Positions 52,546 to 60,717 are shown, numbered from the stretch's first letter. The stretch is 64,000 nucleotides of DNA from Micromonospora lupini str. Lupac 08 (GCF_000297395.2 NZ_HF570108.1:4491910-4555909), one strand, 5' to 3'. The notes: generated by a model not told the origin, from the letters alone. A program made the numbers and translations.

Positions 52546-53480
52546 CCGCCACCCGCACCGAGGCGCCGACGATCGCGCCGACCCGGCTCGCCGACGCCGA
52601 CCTGGACCTGTTGCTGCTGATCCGGCACTTCGAGCTGGCGCTGCTGGACATGTTCGGCCGGGGTGAGCTGCACGGCACCACCCACACCTGCCTCGGGCAG
52701 GAGTACGTGCCGGTGGCGCTGCGCCCGCTGCTCACCGACGACGACTTCGTGTTCAGCAACCACCGGGGGCACGGCCACTACCTGGCCCGGTTCGCCGACC
52801 CGCACGGCCTGCTGGCCGAGGTGATGGGCCGCGAGGGCGCGGTGTGCCAGGGTGTCGGCGGCAGCCAGCACATCCTGCGCGACAGGTACCTGTCGACAGG
52901 GGTGCAGGGCGAGAGCGTGCCGGTGGCCGCCGGGGTGGCGCTGCACCTCAAGCGCACCGAGCCGGGCCGGCTGGCGCTGGTCTACCTGGGCGACGGCACC
53001 TGGGGTGAGGGCGCCGTCTACGAGGCGCTGAACATGGCCGCGCTGTGGGGCCTGCCGCTGCTGCTGGTCGTGGAGAACAACGGCATCGCCCAGTCCACAC
53101 CTACCGTCGCGCAGCTCGCCGGCAGCATCGGCGGCCGGGCGCGCGCGTTCGGGGTGGACCACCTGCGGGTCACCTCCACCGACACCGAGGTGGTCCGGGC
53201 CGCGCTGACGCCGGTGCTGCGCCGGGTCCGCGAGCGGTCCACGCCGTACGTGGTGGAGCTGCTCACGCACCGGGTGGGGCCGCACAGCAAGGGCGACGAC
53301 AGCCGCCGCCCGGAGGAGATCGCGCACGCGCGGGCGCACGACTGGTACGCCCGCTACGCGCAGGCGTACCCGGAGCAGTTCGGGGTGCACGACGAGCGGC
53401 AACGGGCGTACGTGGCGCAGGTGGTCGCGGACGTCGCCGGCCGGCCGGCGAGCCGCTGGGCGGAGGCCGACCGTGGCTGA
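52542..53480 (+). CDS. Pyruvate/2-oxoacid dehydrogenase-like E1 alpha (thiamine diphosphate)
   Basis: A 312-residue protein. The thiamine diphosphate motif is GDGTWGEGAVYEALNMAA...ENN. HRGHGHYLA (family HxGH loop) and GGSQH are present. It pairs with the E1 beta encoded next (8-bp overlap). E1 heterotetramers decarboxylate 2-oxoacids; in some natural-product pathways (naphthyridinomycin and quinocarcin) related enzymes take a C2 unit from a sugar phosphate to an ACP. There is no E3 gene in the cluster. Confidence 0.9.
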   Translation: MTATRTEAPTIAPTRLADADLDLLLLIRHFELALLDMFGRGELHGTTHTCLGQEYVPVALRPLLTDDDFVFSNHRGHGHYLARFADPHGLLAEVMGREGAVCQGVGGSQHILRDRYLSTGVQGESVPVAAGVALHLKRTEPGRLALVYLGDGTWGEGAVYEALNMAALWGLPLLLVVENNGIAQSTPTVAQLAGSIGGRARAFGVDHLRVTSTDTEVVRAALTPVLRRVRERSTPYVVELLTHRVGPHSKGDDSRRPEEIAHARAHDWYARYAQAYPEQFGVHDERQRAYVAQVVADVAGRPASRWAEADRG

Positions 53481-54486
53481 GCGGGTGGTGGAGAACCTCA
53501 ACCAGGCGTTGCACGCGTTGCTTGCCGACGACCCCGCGCTGACCGTGCTCGGGGAGGACCTCGTCGACCCGTACGGCGGGGCGTTCAAGGTGACCCGGGG
53601 GCTGTCGGCGCGCTGGCCGGACCGGGTGCTGTCCACCCCGTTGAGCGAGGGCGGCATCGTCGGCGTGGCCGGCGGGCTGGCCCTGGCCGGGCAGAGCGCC
53701 ATCGTCGAGATCATGTTCAGCGATTTCGTGGCCCTGGCGTTCGACCAGATCCTCAACTTCGCCAGCAAGTCGACAGCCATGTACGGCCGGCGGGTGCCGA
53801 TGCGGCTGGTGGTGCGCTGCCCCAGCGGCGGCAACCGGGGGTACGGCCCGACGCACAGCCAGAGCCCGCTGAAGCACTTCGTGGGCATCCCCGGGCTGAG
53901 CCTGCACGAGGTGTCGCCGTTCCACGACAACCGGGCGGTGCTCGCGGGCATGCTCGCCACCGGCCGGCCGGGGCTGCTCTTCGAGGACAAGGTCCTCTAC
54001 ACCAGCCGGATGTACGCCGACGGCGTGGTGGACGAGCTGTTCCGCTACGACCTGATCGGCCCGGACGGCGACGTGGCCCGGGTCCGGGTGGACGAGGAGG
54101 AGCAGGCCGACTGCGTGCTCGTCGTACCCGGTGGGTTGGCCGCCCGGGCCGTGGCGGTGGCCCGGGAGCTGCTGCTGCGCGACGACATCGTCTGCCAGGT
54201 GCTGGTGCCGTCGCGGCTGTGGCCCCTGGACACCGACACCCTGCTGCCGCCCATCGCGCGGGCCGGCCGGGTGGTGGTGGCCGAGGAGAGCACCGCAGGC
54301 GGCACCTGGGGCGCGGAGCTGGCGCAGGTCGTGCACCGGCGGCTCTGGGGGGCGCTGCGCGCGCCGGTGCGCCTGGTGCACTCCGCGGACAGCGTCATCC
54401 CGACCGCCGCGCATCTCGAACGCACCGTGCTGGTGCAGGACACCGACATCCGCCAGGCCGTGAAGGAGGTCGTCAGTGGTGACTGA
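53473..54486 (+). CDS. Pyruvate/2-oxoacid dehydrogenase-like E1 beta
   Basis: A 337-residue transketolase-like protein with the beta-subunit pattern VLGEDLVDPYGGAFKVT, TPLSEGGIVGVAGG (Glu for cofactor activation) and the central FASKSTAMYGRRVPM. The C-terminal domain starts near VLVVPGGLAARAV. It works with E1 alpha and overlaps the E2 gene by 11 bp. Confidence 0.9.
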   Translation: MAERVVENLNQALHALLADDPALTVLGEDLVDPYGGAFKVTRGLSARWPDRVLSTPLSEGGIVGVAGGLALAGQSAIVEIMFSDFVALAFDQILNFASKSTAMYGRRVPMRLVVRCPSGGNRGYGPTHSQSPLKHFVGIPGLSLHEVSPFHDNRAVLAGMLATGRPGLLFEDKVLYTSRMYADGVVDELFRYDLIGPDGDVARVRVDEEEQADCVLVVPGGLAARAVAVARELLLRDDIVCQVLVPSRLWPLDTDTLLPPIARAGRVVVAEESTAGGTWGAELAQVVHRRLWGALRAPVRLVHSADSVIPTAAHLERTVLVQDTDIRQAVKEVVSGD

Positions 54487-55684
54487 CCTGGTCGTCCCGA
54501 AGCTCAACAACAACGACACGTCGTACGTGCTGCTCGACTGGCTGGCCGAGGACGGCGAGCAGGTGCGCGCCGGCGAGCCGATCGCCGAGGTGGAGACCTC
54601 CAAGGCGGCCGAGGAGCTGCTCAGCGACGGCGACGGGGTCCTGCACCGGCTCGTCGAGGTCAACCGGGAGTGCGCCCCGGGCGACGTCATCGGTCACGTC
54701 TTCGACAGCGAAGAGGCCCGGCAGCGCTTCCTCGCCGCGGCGGTCGCCCCGCCTGTCGTACCCCTGCCGGACGTCTCCCCCGGCGGGCCGGTGCTGACCG
54801 ACTCGGCCCGGGAACTCGCGGCGGCGCACGGTCTCGGCGACGACGAGCTGCGCGGCCTCGGCAGGTCGGTCGTGCGGCGTACCGACGTGGAGCGTCTGCT
54901 GGCCGACCGGTCGGCGGCGCCCGCGGCGACGACCGAGCCGGTGGTGGTGGCCGCGGCCGCCGCGCTGGCGGCCGGCGACGGCCCGGAGCCGGACGACCCG
55001 CGCCCGGTGCACGCGCTCTCCCGCGCCCAGCGCGCGGTGGCCGCCGTGGTCACCGAGTCCCACCGGGAGGTACCGGCGGCGCTCGCGGTGATCAAGGTCC
55101 GCGCCGACGCCGCCCTCACGGTGGCCCGCGACCTGACCCGCGCCACCCGCACCCTGGTCGGCCTGCCGGAACTGCTGGTCAAGGCCATCGGCGGGTTGCG
55201 CGAGGACCACCCGTTGCTCTTCGCCTCCCCCGGCGACGGCAGCAGCGTACGACTGGCCGAGGCGGCCCACGTCGGCGTCACCATCGACGTCGGCACGGGG
55301 CTGTTCATCCCGGTGGTCCGTGACGTGGAGGAGCTGACCTGCGCGGAGATCGCCGAGACGCTGATGCACTTCCGCTCCCGGGCCGGCGGCGAGGGCTTCC
55401 GGGCCGGCGAGCTGGCCGGCGGGACGATCGTCGTCTCTCTGCACACCGACCCCGACGTGGTGCTCGCCGGGCCGATCGTCTTCCCCGGCCAGACGTGCGT
55501 GGTGGCGATCGGCGGCACGCAGGACGAGTTGGCGCTGGACACCGACGGCCGGGTCGTGACGCGGCGGTTCGTCAACCTCAGCGCCGTCTACGACCACCGC
55601 GTGGTCAACGGCCGGGAGGCGGTCGCCTTCCTGCAGGCCGTGAAGGCGGCCCTGGAGTCCCCCGACCGGCTCGCCGAGGAGTGA
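54476..55684 (+). CDS. 2-oxoacid dehydrogenase E2-like acyltransferase
   Basis: A 402-residue protein with one lipoyl domain (Lys in VETSKAAEEL, about 43), a peripheral subunit-binding domain (LTDSARELAAAHGLGDDELR to VVRRTDVERLL, about 104-142) and the catalytic domain (about 180-402). The active-site motif is YDHRVVNG: His is present, but the usual Asp of DHRxxDG is Asn. Homologues in tetronate clusters move acyl groups from ACP. It ends the cluster operon 8 bp before a convergent gene. Confidence 0.88.
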   Translation: MVTDLVVPKLNNNDTSYVLLDWLAEDGEQVRAGEPIAEVETSKAAEELLSDGDGVLHRLVEVNRECAPGDVIGHVFDSEEARQRFLAAAVAPPVVPLPDVSPGGPVLTDSARELAAAHGLGDDELRGLGRSVVRRTDVERLLADRSAAPAATTEPVVVAAAAALAAGDGPEPDDPRPVHALSRAQRAVAAVVTESHREVPAALAVIKVRADAALTVARDLTRATRTLVGLPELLVKAIGGLREDHPLLFASPGDGSSVRLAEAAHVGVTIDVGTGLFIPVVRDVEELTCAEIAETLMHFRSRAGGEGFRAGELAGGTIVVSLHTDPDVVLAGPIVFPGQTCVVAIGGTQDELALDTDGRVVTRRFVNLSAVYDHRVVNGREAVAFLQAVKAALESPDRLAEE

Positions 55685-55692
55685 CGCGACGG

Positions 55693-56160
55693 TCAGCCGA
55701 AGGTTTTGCCGCACACCTGCCAGCCGACCTCCGATTCCAGGTACAGCTCCAGCGTCGTGATCTGGCCCGTCCGGCCGGTCACCTCGACGGTCACGCCGGC
55801 GCTGGTCCCGGGCTCGTCCAGGAAGGCGGCCCGACCCATGGTGTGCGACACGGGCCGGCCGATGCGCTCCACCGCAGCGGTGAACGCCACCAGGTCGACC
55901 CGCTCCTTGACCCTCCGGCACTGGGACTCGTACGCGGTCGCGTCGTCGTTGCTCTCCAGTCGCCGGACGAACTGGTCGGCCGTCGCGCGCGCCTCGTCCA
56001 GGTCCGGCCCGCCGTACATCCACAACAGGAAGCCGCCGACCGGTAGGGCCAGCGCGCCCAGGCATCCGACAATGACGGCGCCCGCGACGATCCACGCGGT
56101 GCGCTGGGCCTTCGGGGGTGGGTCCACCGACGGAGGGTGGGGCGACAGGGCTGGGTGCAT
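55693..56160 (-). CDS. Small single-pass membrane protein, unknown function
   Basis: A 155-residue protein. A proline-rich cytoplasmic N-terminus (about 1-20) precedes one membrane segment (about 22-49) and an extracytoplasmic domain beginning DEARATADQFVRRLESND, which resembles DUF4878-like cell-surface modules. Two Cys (ESQCRRV and WQVCGKT) could be linked. Role unknown; it converges on the biosynthetic cluster and is probably not part of it. Confidence 0.72.
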   Translation of the reverse strand: MHPALSPHPPSVDPPPKAQRTAWIVAGAVIVGCLGALALPVGGFLLWMYGGPDLDEARATADQFVRRLESNDDATAYESQCRRVKERVDLVAFTAAVERIGRPVSHTMGRAAFLDEPGTSAGVTVEVTGRTGQITTLELYLESEVGWQVCGKTFG

Positions 56161-56252
56161 GGCGAAACGCTAACGACGACCGATACCTGCCCAGCGGCTG
56201 TACGGCCACGAATCGATCTCGATGCCCGCGCGTCCGTCGTACCCTTGGCGCG

Positions 56253-56867
56253 GTGATCTCCGCTGCTCTGCACCGTGCCCTGACCGCATCCGGTGACCCG
56301 ACGTTGCGGCCCCTCCCCGACCAGGTCGTGGCCCTGCTGGAGACGCTGCACGCGCCGCCGCGCCTCGCCGCGCACCTGCGGGCCGTCCACGACGTCGCAG
56401 CACAGCTCACGGATGCCCTGGTGGACCGGTTTCCACAGGTGAGCGTCGACCGTGCGGCGGTGCTGTTCGGCGCCGCCACCCACGACATCGGCAAGGTCCG
56501 CCACCCGGAGGAGTTGTCCGGCCCCGGCTCGGCGCACGAAGCGGCCGGCTACGACCTGCTGCGGGAGCACGGTGTCGCCGCGCCGCTGGCCCGATTCGCG
56601 CGCACCCACGCGTCCTGGCACCAGGACGGCGTCGGGGTCGACGACCTGCTGGTGAGCGTGGCCGACAAGGTGTGGAAGGGCAAGCGCGTCACCGACCTGG
56701 AAGGGCTGCTCGTCGACCACCTGGCCGACGTCACCGGCCGTGAGCGGTGGTCGGTGTTCCTGGACCTGGACGACCTCCTCGACCGGATCGCCGCCGACGC
56801 GGACCGCCGGCTCGCCTTTCAGGCCATCCATCCGGTACGCGATCCGCACGGCGCCGCCGACAGGTAG
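56253..56867 (+). CDS. HD-domain phosphohydrolase-like protein
   Basis: A 204-residue protein with the metal-binding HD pair in GAATHDIGKVRHPEEL (about 77) and downstream His (GSAHEAAGYDLL; RTHASWHQDG) in the HD-domain spacing. Such proteins hydrolyse phosphate esters of nucleotides or sugars. The GTG start at 56253 has no Shine-Dalgarno sequence; a TACCCT box 8 nt before suggests a leaderless transcript. Confidence 0.8.
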   Translation: MISAALHRALTASGDPTLRPLPDQVVALLETLHAPPRLAAHLRAVHDVAAQLTDALVDRFPQVSVDRAAVLFGAATHDIGKVRHPEELSGPGSAHEAAGYDLLREHGVAAPLARFARTHASWHQDGVGVDDLLVSVADKVWKGKRVTDLEGLLVDHLADVTGRERWSVFLDLDDLLDRIAADADRRLAFQAIHPVRDPHGAADR

Positions 56868-56885
56868 CAGCGGGCATCCGTCTGT

Positions 56886-56952
56886 CGTGATCGTTGGCAG
56901 CTGAGCAGTGGTGGGGCCGGCGTGTCGCACTGCTCAGCTGCCAACGATCACG
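56886..56952. repeat. Perfect 25-bp inverted repeat, 17-nt spacer (probable bidirectional terminator)
   Basis: Arms 56886-56910 and 56928-56952 are exact reverse complements starting CGTGATCGTTGGCAGC. It lies between convergent HD-domain and MFS genes. The right arm supplies the last five codons and stop of the MFS gene, so the palindrome extends into coding sequence. Spacer length equals that of the palindrome at 86-166. Confidence 0.88.
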
Positions 56953-58124
56953 AGCGGGGCGCTCTCCTCGGGTTGTCGTGGCCTTGGCGGGCGCAGGCAG
57001 GCTGCGGCGGTCAGGCAGAGCGCGGCGGCGGCGACAAGCGGTGGACGGCCGCCGAGGTGGACGGCGGCGGCGCCGAGCGGGATCGCCAGGACGAGCGGCC
57101 CGAACATCACGGTGTTCGCCGTCGCGGCCACCCGGCCGAGCAAGGCCGGCGGGGTGTGCGTCTGCACGGCGGTCACCGCCGCGACCAGGGTCCACGGCAG
57201 CCCGGTGCCGGCGACCGCGGCACCCGCGACAGTGGCCGGCCACCAGGGCAGGCAGCGCGCCAGGCAACCCACGGCGAAGAGCACGGTCCCGGCGACGCCG
57301 ACGGCGGCCGGCCCCCGTCGGGTGAGGAGCCGCCCGACGATCAGTCCACCGAGGATGGAGCCCGCACCCTGCGCGCCGGCCAGGACTCCCAGGAACGTGC
57401 TCGGCATGCGCAGATCGATGACGACGATCGTGTAGACGGCCGCTGTCGTGAAGCCGGACATGGCGATGGACACGGCCGCGAGCACGAGCGGCACGCGTGT
57501 CGTCAGCTGTCCGGACAGGACCGCCAGCCCGACGCGCGGGCCCGGGTGCCGCTGGGCCGACTGCTCGGGTGGGTTCCGTTTCAGGCGTACCGCCAGGTAC
57601 AACACGGCGACCAGGAGCGGCATGGCCGCGCTGAGGACGGCGACCGCGTGGCCGCCGTGCCAGGCGTAGAGGCCCGCGCCGGCCACCGGGGCGACGAGCT
57701 TCATGCCTTCCTGTGCGCTGGAGCGCCACCCGTTCACGTCGCCGAGGTCCGTTGGCGAGAGCGCGGACGGCAGCAGCGCCGTCTCGCCCGCGTCGATCAA
57801 CACGTAGCTGACCCCGTACGCGCACGAGACGGCGAAGATCAGCCAGGTCTGACCCGGGCCGCGTACCGCGAGGAGCGTCAGCAGCACGGCCGCCAGCAGG
57901 AGGTTGACGGCGATCACCAACGGTCGTCGGGGCGCGGAGTCGAGCAGGCCGCCCAGCCATGGCCCGACGAGCACCGGGGCGTACACGCAGAGCCCGGCCA
58001 GGGCGGCCAGACCGGTGGAGCCGGTGAGGTCGAGGATCCAGATGCCGGACACGAGGGCCATGGCGCTGCTGCCCAGGCCGGACAGTACCGAGATCGCCAC
58101 GAGCAGACTCGCGTTGCGCCGCAT
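56934..58124 (-). CDS. MFS transporter
   Basis: A 396-residue protein with about 12 membrane segments. The loop 2-3 reads LLDSAPRRPLVI. It resembles macrolide/multidrug MFS exporters of actinomycetes but lacks a defining signature. Its last residues (VIVGS) are encoded by one arm of a 25-bp palindrome. The HTH gene upstream (58200) and the operator at 58198-58216 suggest repression by that HTH protein. Confidence 0.85.
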   Translation of the reverse strand: MRRNASLLVAISVLSGLGSSAMALVSGIWILDLTGSTGLAALAGLCVYAPVLVGPWLGGLLDSAPRRPLVIAVNLLLAAVLLTLLAVRGPGQTWLIFAVSCAYGVSYVLIDAGETALLPSALSPTDLGDVNGWRSSAQEGMKLVAPVAGAGLYAWHGGHAVAVLSAAMPLLVAVLYLAVRLKRNPPEQSAQRHPGPRVGLAVLSGQLTTRVPLVLAAVSIAMSGFTTAAVYTIVVIDLRMPSTFLGVLAGAQGAGSILGGLIVGRLLTRRGPAAVGVAGTVLFAVGCLARCLPWWPATVAGAAVAGTGLPWTLVAAVTAVQTHTPPALLGRVAATANTVMFGPLVLAIPLGAAAVHLGGRPPLVAAAALCLTAAACLRPPRPRQPEESAPLVIVGS

Positions 58125-58197
58125 GAGCCCTCCAGGTTGAGTCGGGGTGACTCACATCCTGTTTCTTGAGCCCAGTTGGAGCAATACCGTCAGGCGA

Positions 58198-58216
58198 TGT
58201 CAATGATACGTTGACA
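58198..58216. promoter_or_regulatory. Operator copy 1 (upstream of the MFS gene)
   Basis: TGTCAATGATACGTTGACA: 6-bp arms TGTCAA/TTGACA around 7 bp. It overlaps the stop codon of the HTH gene and lies 74 bp before the MFS start. A matching site sits at the other end of the HTH gene. Confidence 0.7.
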
Positions 58217-58679
58217 GCACGCTGCCCAGCGTCGTCGCCACCGTCCGCACCGGCGGCGGCAACCGGTCGCCGGCGTCGGCGAGGTCGGCACGGAGGTGCA
58301 CGGCCAGCGCGTAGAGCGAACCCGGGGCGGCGTCCAGAGCCGCGTCGACAGTGCTCCGCACGAGTGCCGCCCGGTGGAACCGCGAGTCCCACCGCCGGTC
58401 CGCAGTGATCCAGCGGCCCATCTCGGCCACCGCACCCCGCACCGCCACGATCTGCGCCGAGTAGTCACGGTCCAGGTCATGCCGCCGCGCACGCCGAGCC
58501 GCCGTGAGGCGCTGCCGGCGCTGCTCGGCGGCCTGCCGACTGCCCAGCCCCAGCGCCGTCGCGACCTGCGCCCAGGTCGCGCCGGCGTGACGCGCCCGGT
58601 CGATCAGCTCGGCCTCCCGCTCGTCCAGTTGCGCACGAGCGGCGCGGACCTCGGCCAAGCCGGCCAACGGCGTCGTCAT
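58200..58679 (-). CDS. HTH DNA-binding protein, probable repressor of itself and the MFS gene
   Basis: A 159-residue protein. The N-terminal third holds a long helix and an HTH resembling sigma-70 region 4 / MarR-like folds (GATWAQVATALGLGSRQAAE). A basic stretch follows (RRQRLTAARRARRH). The C-terminal part is helical with no known ligand domain. Identical-type palindromes lie just before its ATG and across its stop codon, so autoregulation and control of the MFS gene (same strand, downstream) are likely. Confidence 0.75.
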   Translation of the reverse strand: MTTPLAGLAEVRAARAQLDEREAELIDRARHAGATWAQVATALGLGSRQAAEQRRQRLTAARRARRHDLDRDYSAQIVAVRGAVAEMGRWITADRRWDSRFHRAALVRSTVDAALDAAPGSLYALAVHLRADLADAGDRLPPPVRTVATTLGSVLSTYH

Positions 58680-58680
58680 T

Positions 58681-58699
58681 CGTCAACATTACATTGACA
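58681..58699. promoter_or_regulatory. Operator copy 2 (upstream of the HTH gene)
   Basis: CGTCAACATTACATTGACA; arms GTCAA/TTGAC around 7 bp. Read on the minus strand it is TGTCAATGTAATGTTGACG, matching copy 1 at 15 of 19 positions. It ends 2 bp before the HTH start codon, where a bound protein would block transcription or translation start. Confidence 0.7.
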
Positions 58700-58751
58700 G
58701 CTCGGCTGCGCTGACGCCCGACTGCGGGGCTCACCGGACCTCCCGGCGACG

Positions 58752-58787
58752 CTGTAGAGCTGCCCCAGACGTGGGGCAGCTCTACAG
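58752..58787 (-). terminator. Strong hairpin terminator
   Basis: A perfect 16-bp stem (58752-58767 with 58772-58787) and 4-nt loop (GACG), between the HTH gene promoter and the end of the tetR-like gene. Confidence 0.85.
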
Positions 58788-58813
58788 GCAGCAGTGGAGG
58801 CAAGCCACGCCTC

Positions 58814-58835
58814 CCCCGAGGTCGGCCTCTCGGGG
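58814..58835 (-). terminator. Second hairpin after the tetR-like gene
   Basis: CCCCGAG (58814-58820) pairs with CTCGGGG (58829-58835) around an 8-nt loop, 30 bp past the tetR-like stop. With the hairpin at 58752 it makes a tandem terminator. Confidence 0.6.
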
Positions 58836-58864
58836 CCGGTGGCGCCGGCACGGCGCGACGGTGG

Positions 58865-59485
58865 CTAGCGGAGGCTCAGGCCGGCGATGAGGATCTCGAC
58901 CATGCGGCGGGCGTCGTAGCGGGGGTCGGCCGCGCCGATGCAGAGGTTGCCGACGCCGCGCATCAACTCGACGGCGCTCAGGTCGGTACGGATCTCGCCC
59001 GCGACGGCGGCTGCCTCGAGCAGTTGGGCGCACACCGGCACCAGGCGGTCGAGGAAGTAGGTGTGCAGGGTCTGGAAGGCGGCGTTGTCGGACTGCAACG
59101 CCTCGGCGAGACCGTGCTTGGTGACCAGGAAGTCGACGAAGAGATCGATCCACTGCGCGAGGGCGGCGTGCGGCGTGCCAACGGTGGCCAACAGCGTCGG
59201 ACCGGCCTCGGCGCAGGCCTCCACCTGGTGCCGGTAGACGGCCACGATCAAATCCGCGCGCGTCGGGAAGTGCCGGTAGATCGTGCCGACCCCGACGCCC
59301 GCCCTGGCGGCGATCTCGCGAACGGGAACGTCGACGCTGGACGCCACGAAGGCCGCCGCGGCGGCGTCCAGGAGCGTCGCCTCGTTGCGCCGCGCGTCGG
59401 CCCGCTTCCGGGGCGCCGGCTCCCGCCGCGACGCCGCTGCCGTCGATCCGCCGTCGATGTCGGCCACCGCGCCCCGACCTCCCAT
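58865..59485 (-). CDS. TetR-family regulator
   Basis: A 206-residue protein with TetR HTH (VDVPVREIAARAGVGVGTIY, then RHFPTRADLIVAV). The ATG at 59485 is a better start than a TTG five codons upstream. It is divergent from the aldo/keto reductase gene; two perfect operators lie between them (59501-59542). Expected to repress both until an effector, perhaps the reductase substrate, binds. Confidence 0.88.
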   Translation of the reverse strand: MGGRGAVADIDGGSTAAASRREPAPRKRADARRNEATLLDAAAAAFVASSVDVPVREIAARAGVGVGTIYRHFPTRADLIVAVYRHQVEACAEAGPTLLATVGTPHAALAQWIDLFVDFLVTKHGLAEALQSDNAAFQTLHTYFLDRLVPVCAQLLEAAAVAGEIRTDLSAVELMRGVGNLCIGAADPRYDARRMVEILIAGLSLR

Positions 59486-59500
59486 GATCAGTGTTGGCAA

Positions 59501-59542
59501 ACGGAACCATGTTCCGTATATTGGTTAGCGGAACATGGTTCC
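59501..59542. promoter_or_regulatory. Twin TetR operators
   Basis: ACGGAACCATGTTCCGT (59501-59517) is a palindrome, and GGAACATGGTTCC (59530-59542) is the exact reverse complement of its 13-bp core. The cores are 14 bp apart. They sit 16 bp from the tetR-like start and about 70 bp before the reductase ATG, with an AT-rich -10-like stretch (GTATATTGGTTAG) between. Confidence 0.8.
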
Positions 59543-59609
59543 ACTTGTTCAGGATGCCAGAACGGGTGGGCCGCGACCAGCCATACCCCTTGAGCACGGA
59601 GGATCAGCA

Positions 59610-60629
59610 ATGCAGTACCGCACGTTGGGTCGTACCGGTGTCCAGGTCAGCACACTCGTGCTGGGCGCCATGAACTTCGGCAAGCTGGGACGCACCAACC
59701 AGGACGAGGTCACCGCGATCGTCGACGCCGCCCTGGAGGGCGGGATCAACCTGATCGACACCGCCGACATGTACAGCCAGGGCGAGTCGGAGGAGATGGT
59801 CGGCCGGGCGATCGCCGGCCGGCGCGACGACATCGTCCTGGCCACGAAGGCCGGCATGCCGATGGGCGACAAGCGCGACCACCGGGGCAGCTCGCGCCGC
59901 TGGCTCGTCACCGAGCTGGACAACAGCCTGCGCCGCCTCGGCGTCGACCACGTCGACCTCTACCAGATCCACAGGTGGGACCCGACCACCAGCGACGAGG
60001 AGACGCTGTCGGCGTTGACCGACCTGCAGCGGGCCGGCAAGATCCGCTACTTCGGCTCGTCGACCTTCCCCGCGTACCGCATCGTGCAGGCCGAGTGGGC
60101 CGCGCGGGAGCACCACCTGAGCCGATACGTCACCGAACAGCCCAGCTACTCGATCCTGCAACGCGGGATCGAGAGCCACGTCCTGCCGGTGACCCAGCAG
60201 TACGGCCTCGGCGTGCTGGCGTGGAGCCCGCTCGCCTCGGGCTGGCTCTCCGGCGCGGTCCGGGCGGGCCGGGAGATCACCACCAGCCGGTCGACGATCC
60301 TGCCGGACCGCTTCGACACCACGCTGCCGGCCAACCGGGCCAGGATGGACGCGGTCGAGCAGGTGGCCACGCTCGCCGACGAGGCCGGCCTGACCATGAT
60401 CCAGCTCGCGCTCGGATTCGTCACCGCGCACCCGGCCGTGACCAGTGCGATCATCGGCCCCCGCACGGTCGACCACCTGCACTCGCAGCTCGCCGCCGCG
60501 GACACCGTGCTCTCCGCCGACGTGCTGGACGCGATCGACGCGATCGTCGCGCCGGGCGTCGACCTCGCCGCACACGAGAAGTTCGACACCCCGCCCGCCC
60601 TGCTCGACCCGGCGCTGCGCCGCCGCTGA
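59610..60629 (+). CDS. Aldo/keto reductase
   Basis: A 339-residue NADPH-dependent oxidoreductase of the AKR11/YghZ-like group. Catalytic tetrad: Asp and Tyr in LIDTADMYSQGESEE, Lys in LATKAG and His in LYQIHRWD. C-terminal SAIIGPRT is the NADP pattern. GGAGG precedes ATG 59610 at good distance. Divergent from and likely controlled by the TetR protein. The last codons lie in a triplicated GC-rich tail repeat. Confidence 0.9.
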   Translation: MQYRTLGRTGVQVSTLVLGAMNFGKLGRTNQDEVTAIVDAALEGGINLIDTADMYSQGESEEMVGRAIAGRRDDIVLATKAGMPMGDKRDHRGSSRRWLVTELDNSLRRLGVDHVDLYQIHRWDPTTSDEETLSALTDLQRAGKIRYFGSSTFPAYRIVQAEWAAREHHLSRYVTEQPSYSILQRGIESHVLPVTQQYGLGVLAWSPLASGWLSGAVRAGREITTSRSTILPDRFDTTLPANRARMDAVEQVATLADEAGLTMIQLALGFVTAHPAVTSAIIGPRTVDHLHSQLAAADTVLSADVLDAIDAIVAPGVDLAAHEKFDTPPALLDPALRRR

Positions 60630-60704
60630 CGCCGGCGCCACGTCGCTGCGCCGCCGCTGACCCCGGCGTGGGCACCACGTCACAGCGCCGCCGCTGACCC
60701 CGGC
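60615..60704. repeat. Three direct copies of the reductase gene tail
   Basis: The sequence CTGCGCCGCCGCTGACSCCG recurs at 60615-60637, 60646-60668 and (without its first bases) 60685-60704. Copy 1 spans the last codons and stop of the reductase gene; copies 2 and 3 follow it in the spacer. It looks like local duplication of the gene end. Confidence 0.7.
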
Positions 60705-60717
60705 ACCCGCTGGTGCC
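60702..60717. terminator. Short hairpin between convergent genes
   Basis: GGCACC (60702-60707) pairs with GGTGCC (60712-60717) around a 4-nt loop, between the reductase gene and the MbtH-like gene. Confidence 0.5.

Noticed and set aside
49833..53990. A 1385-residue minus-strand open frame across fkbH and E1 genes
   Set aside because: Same reason: no domain, and the opposite strand carries intact FkbH and E1 motifs.
38567..55684. Naming a specific product (spirotetronate, siderophore or tetrahydroisoquinoline)
   Set aside because: The gene set overlaps several known pathways but matches none; no A domain or full PKS is in view to predict a scaffold.
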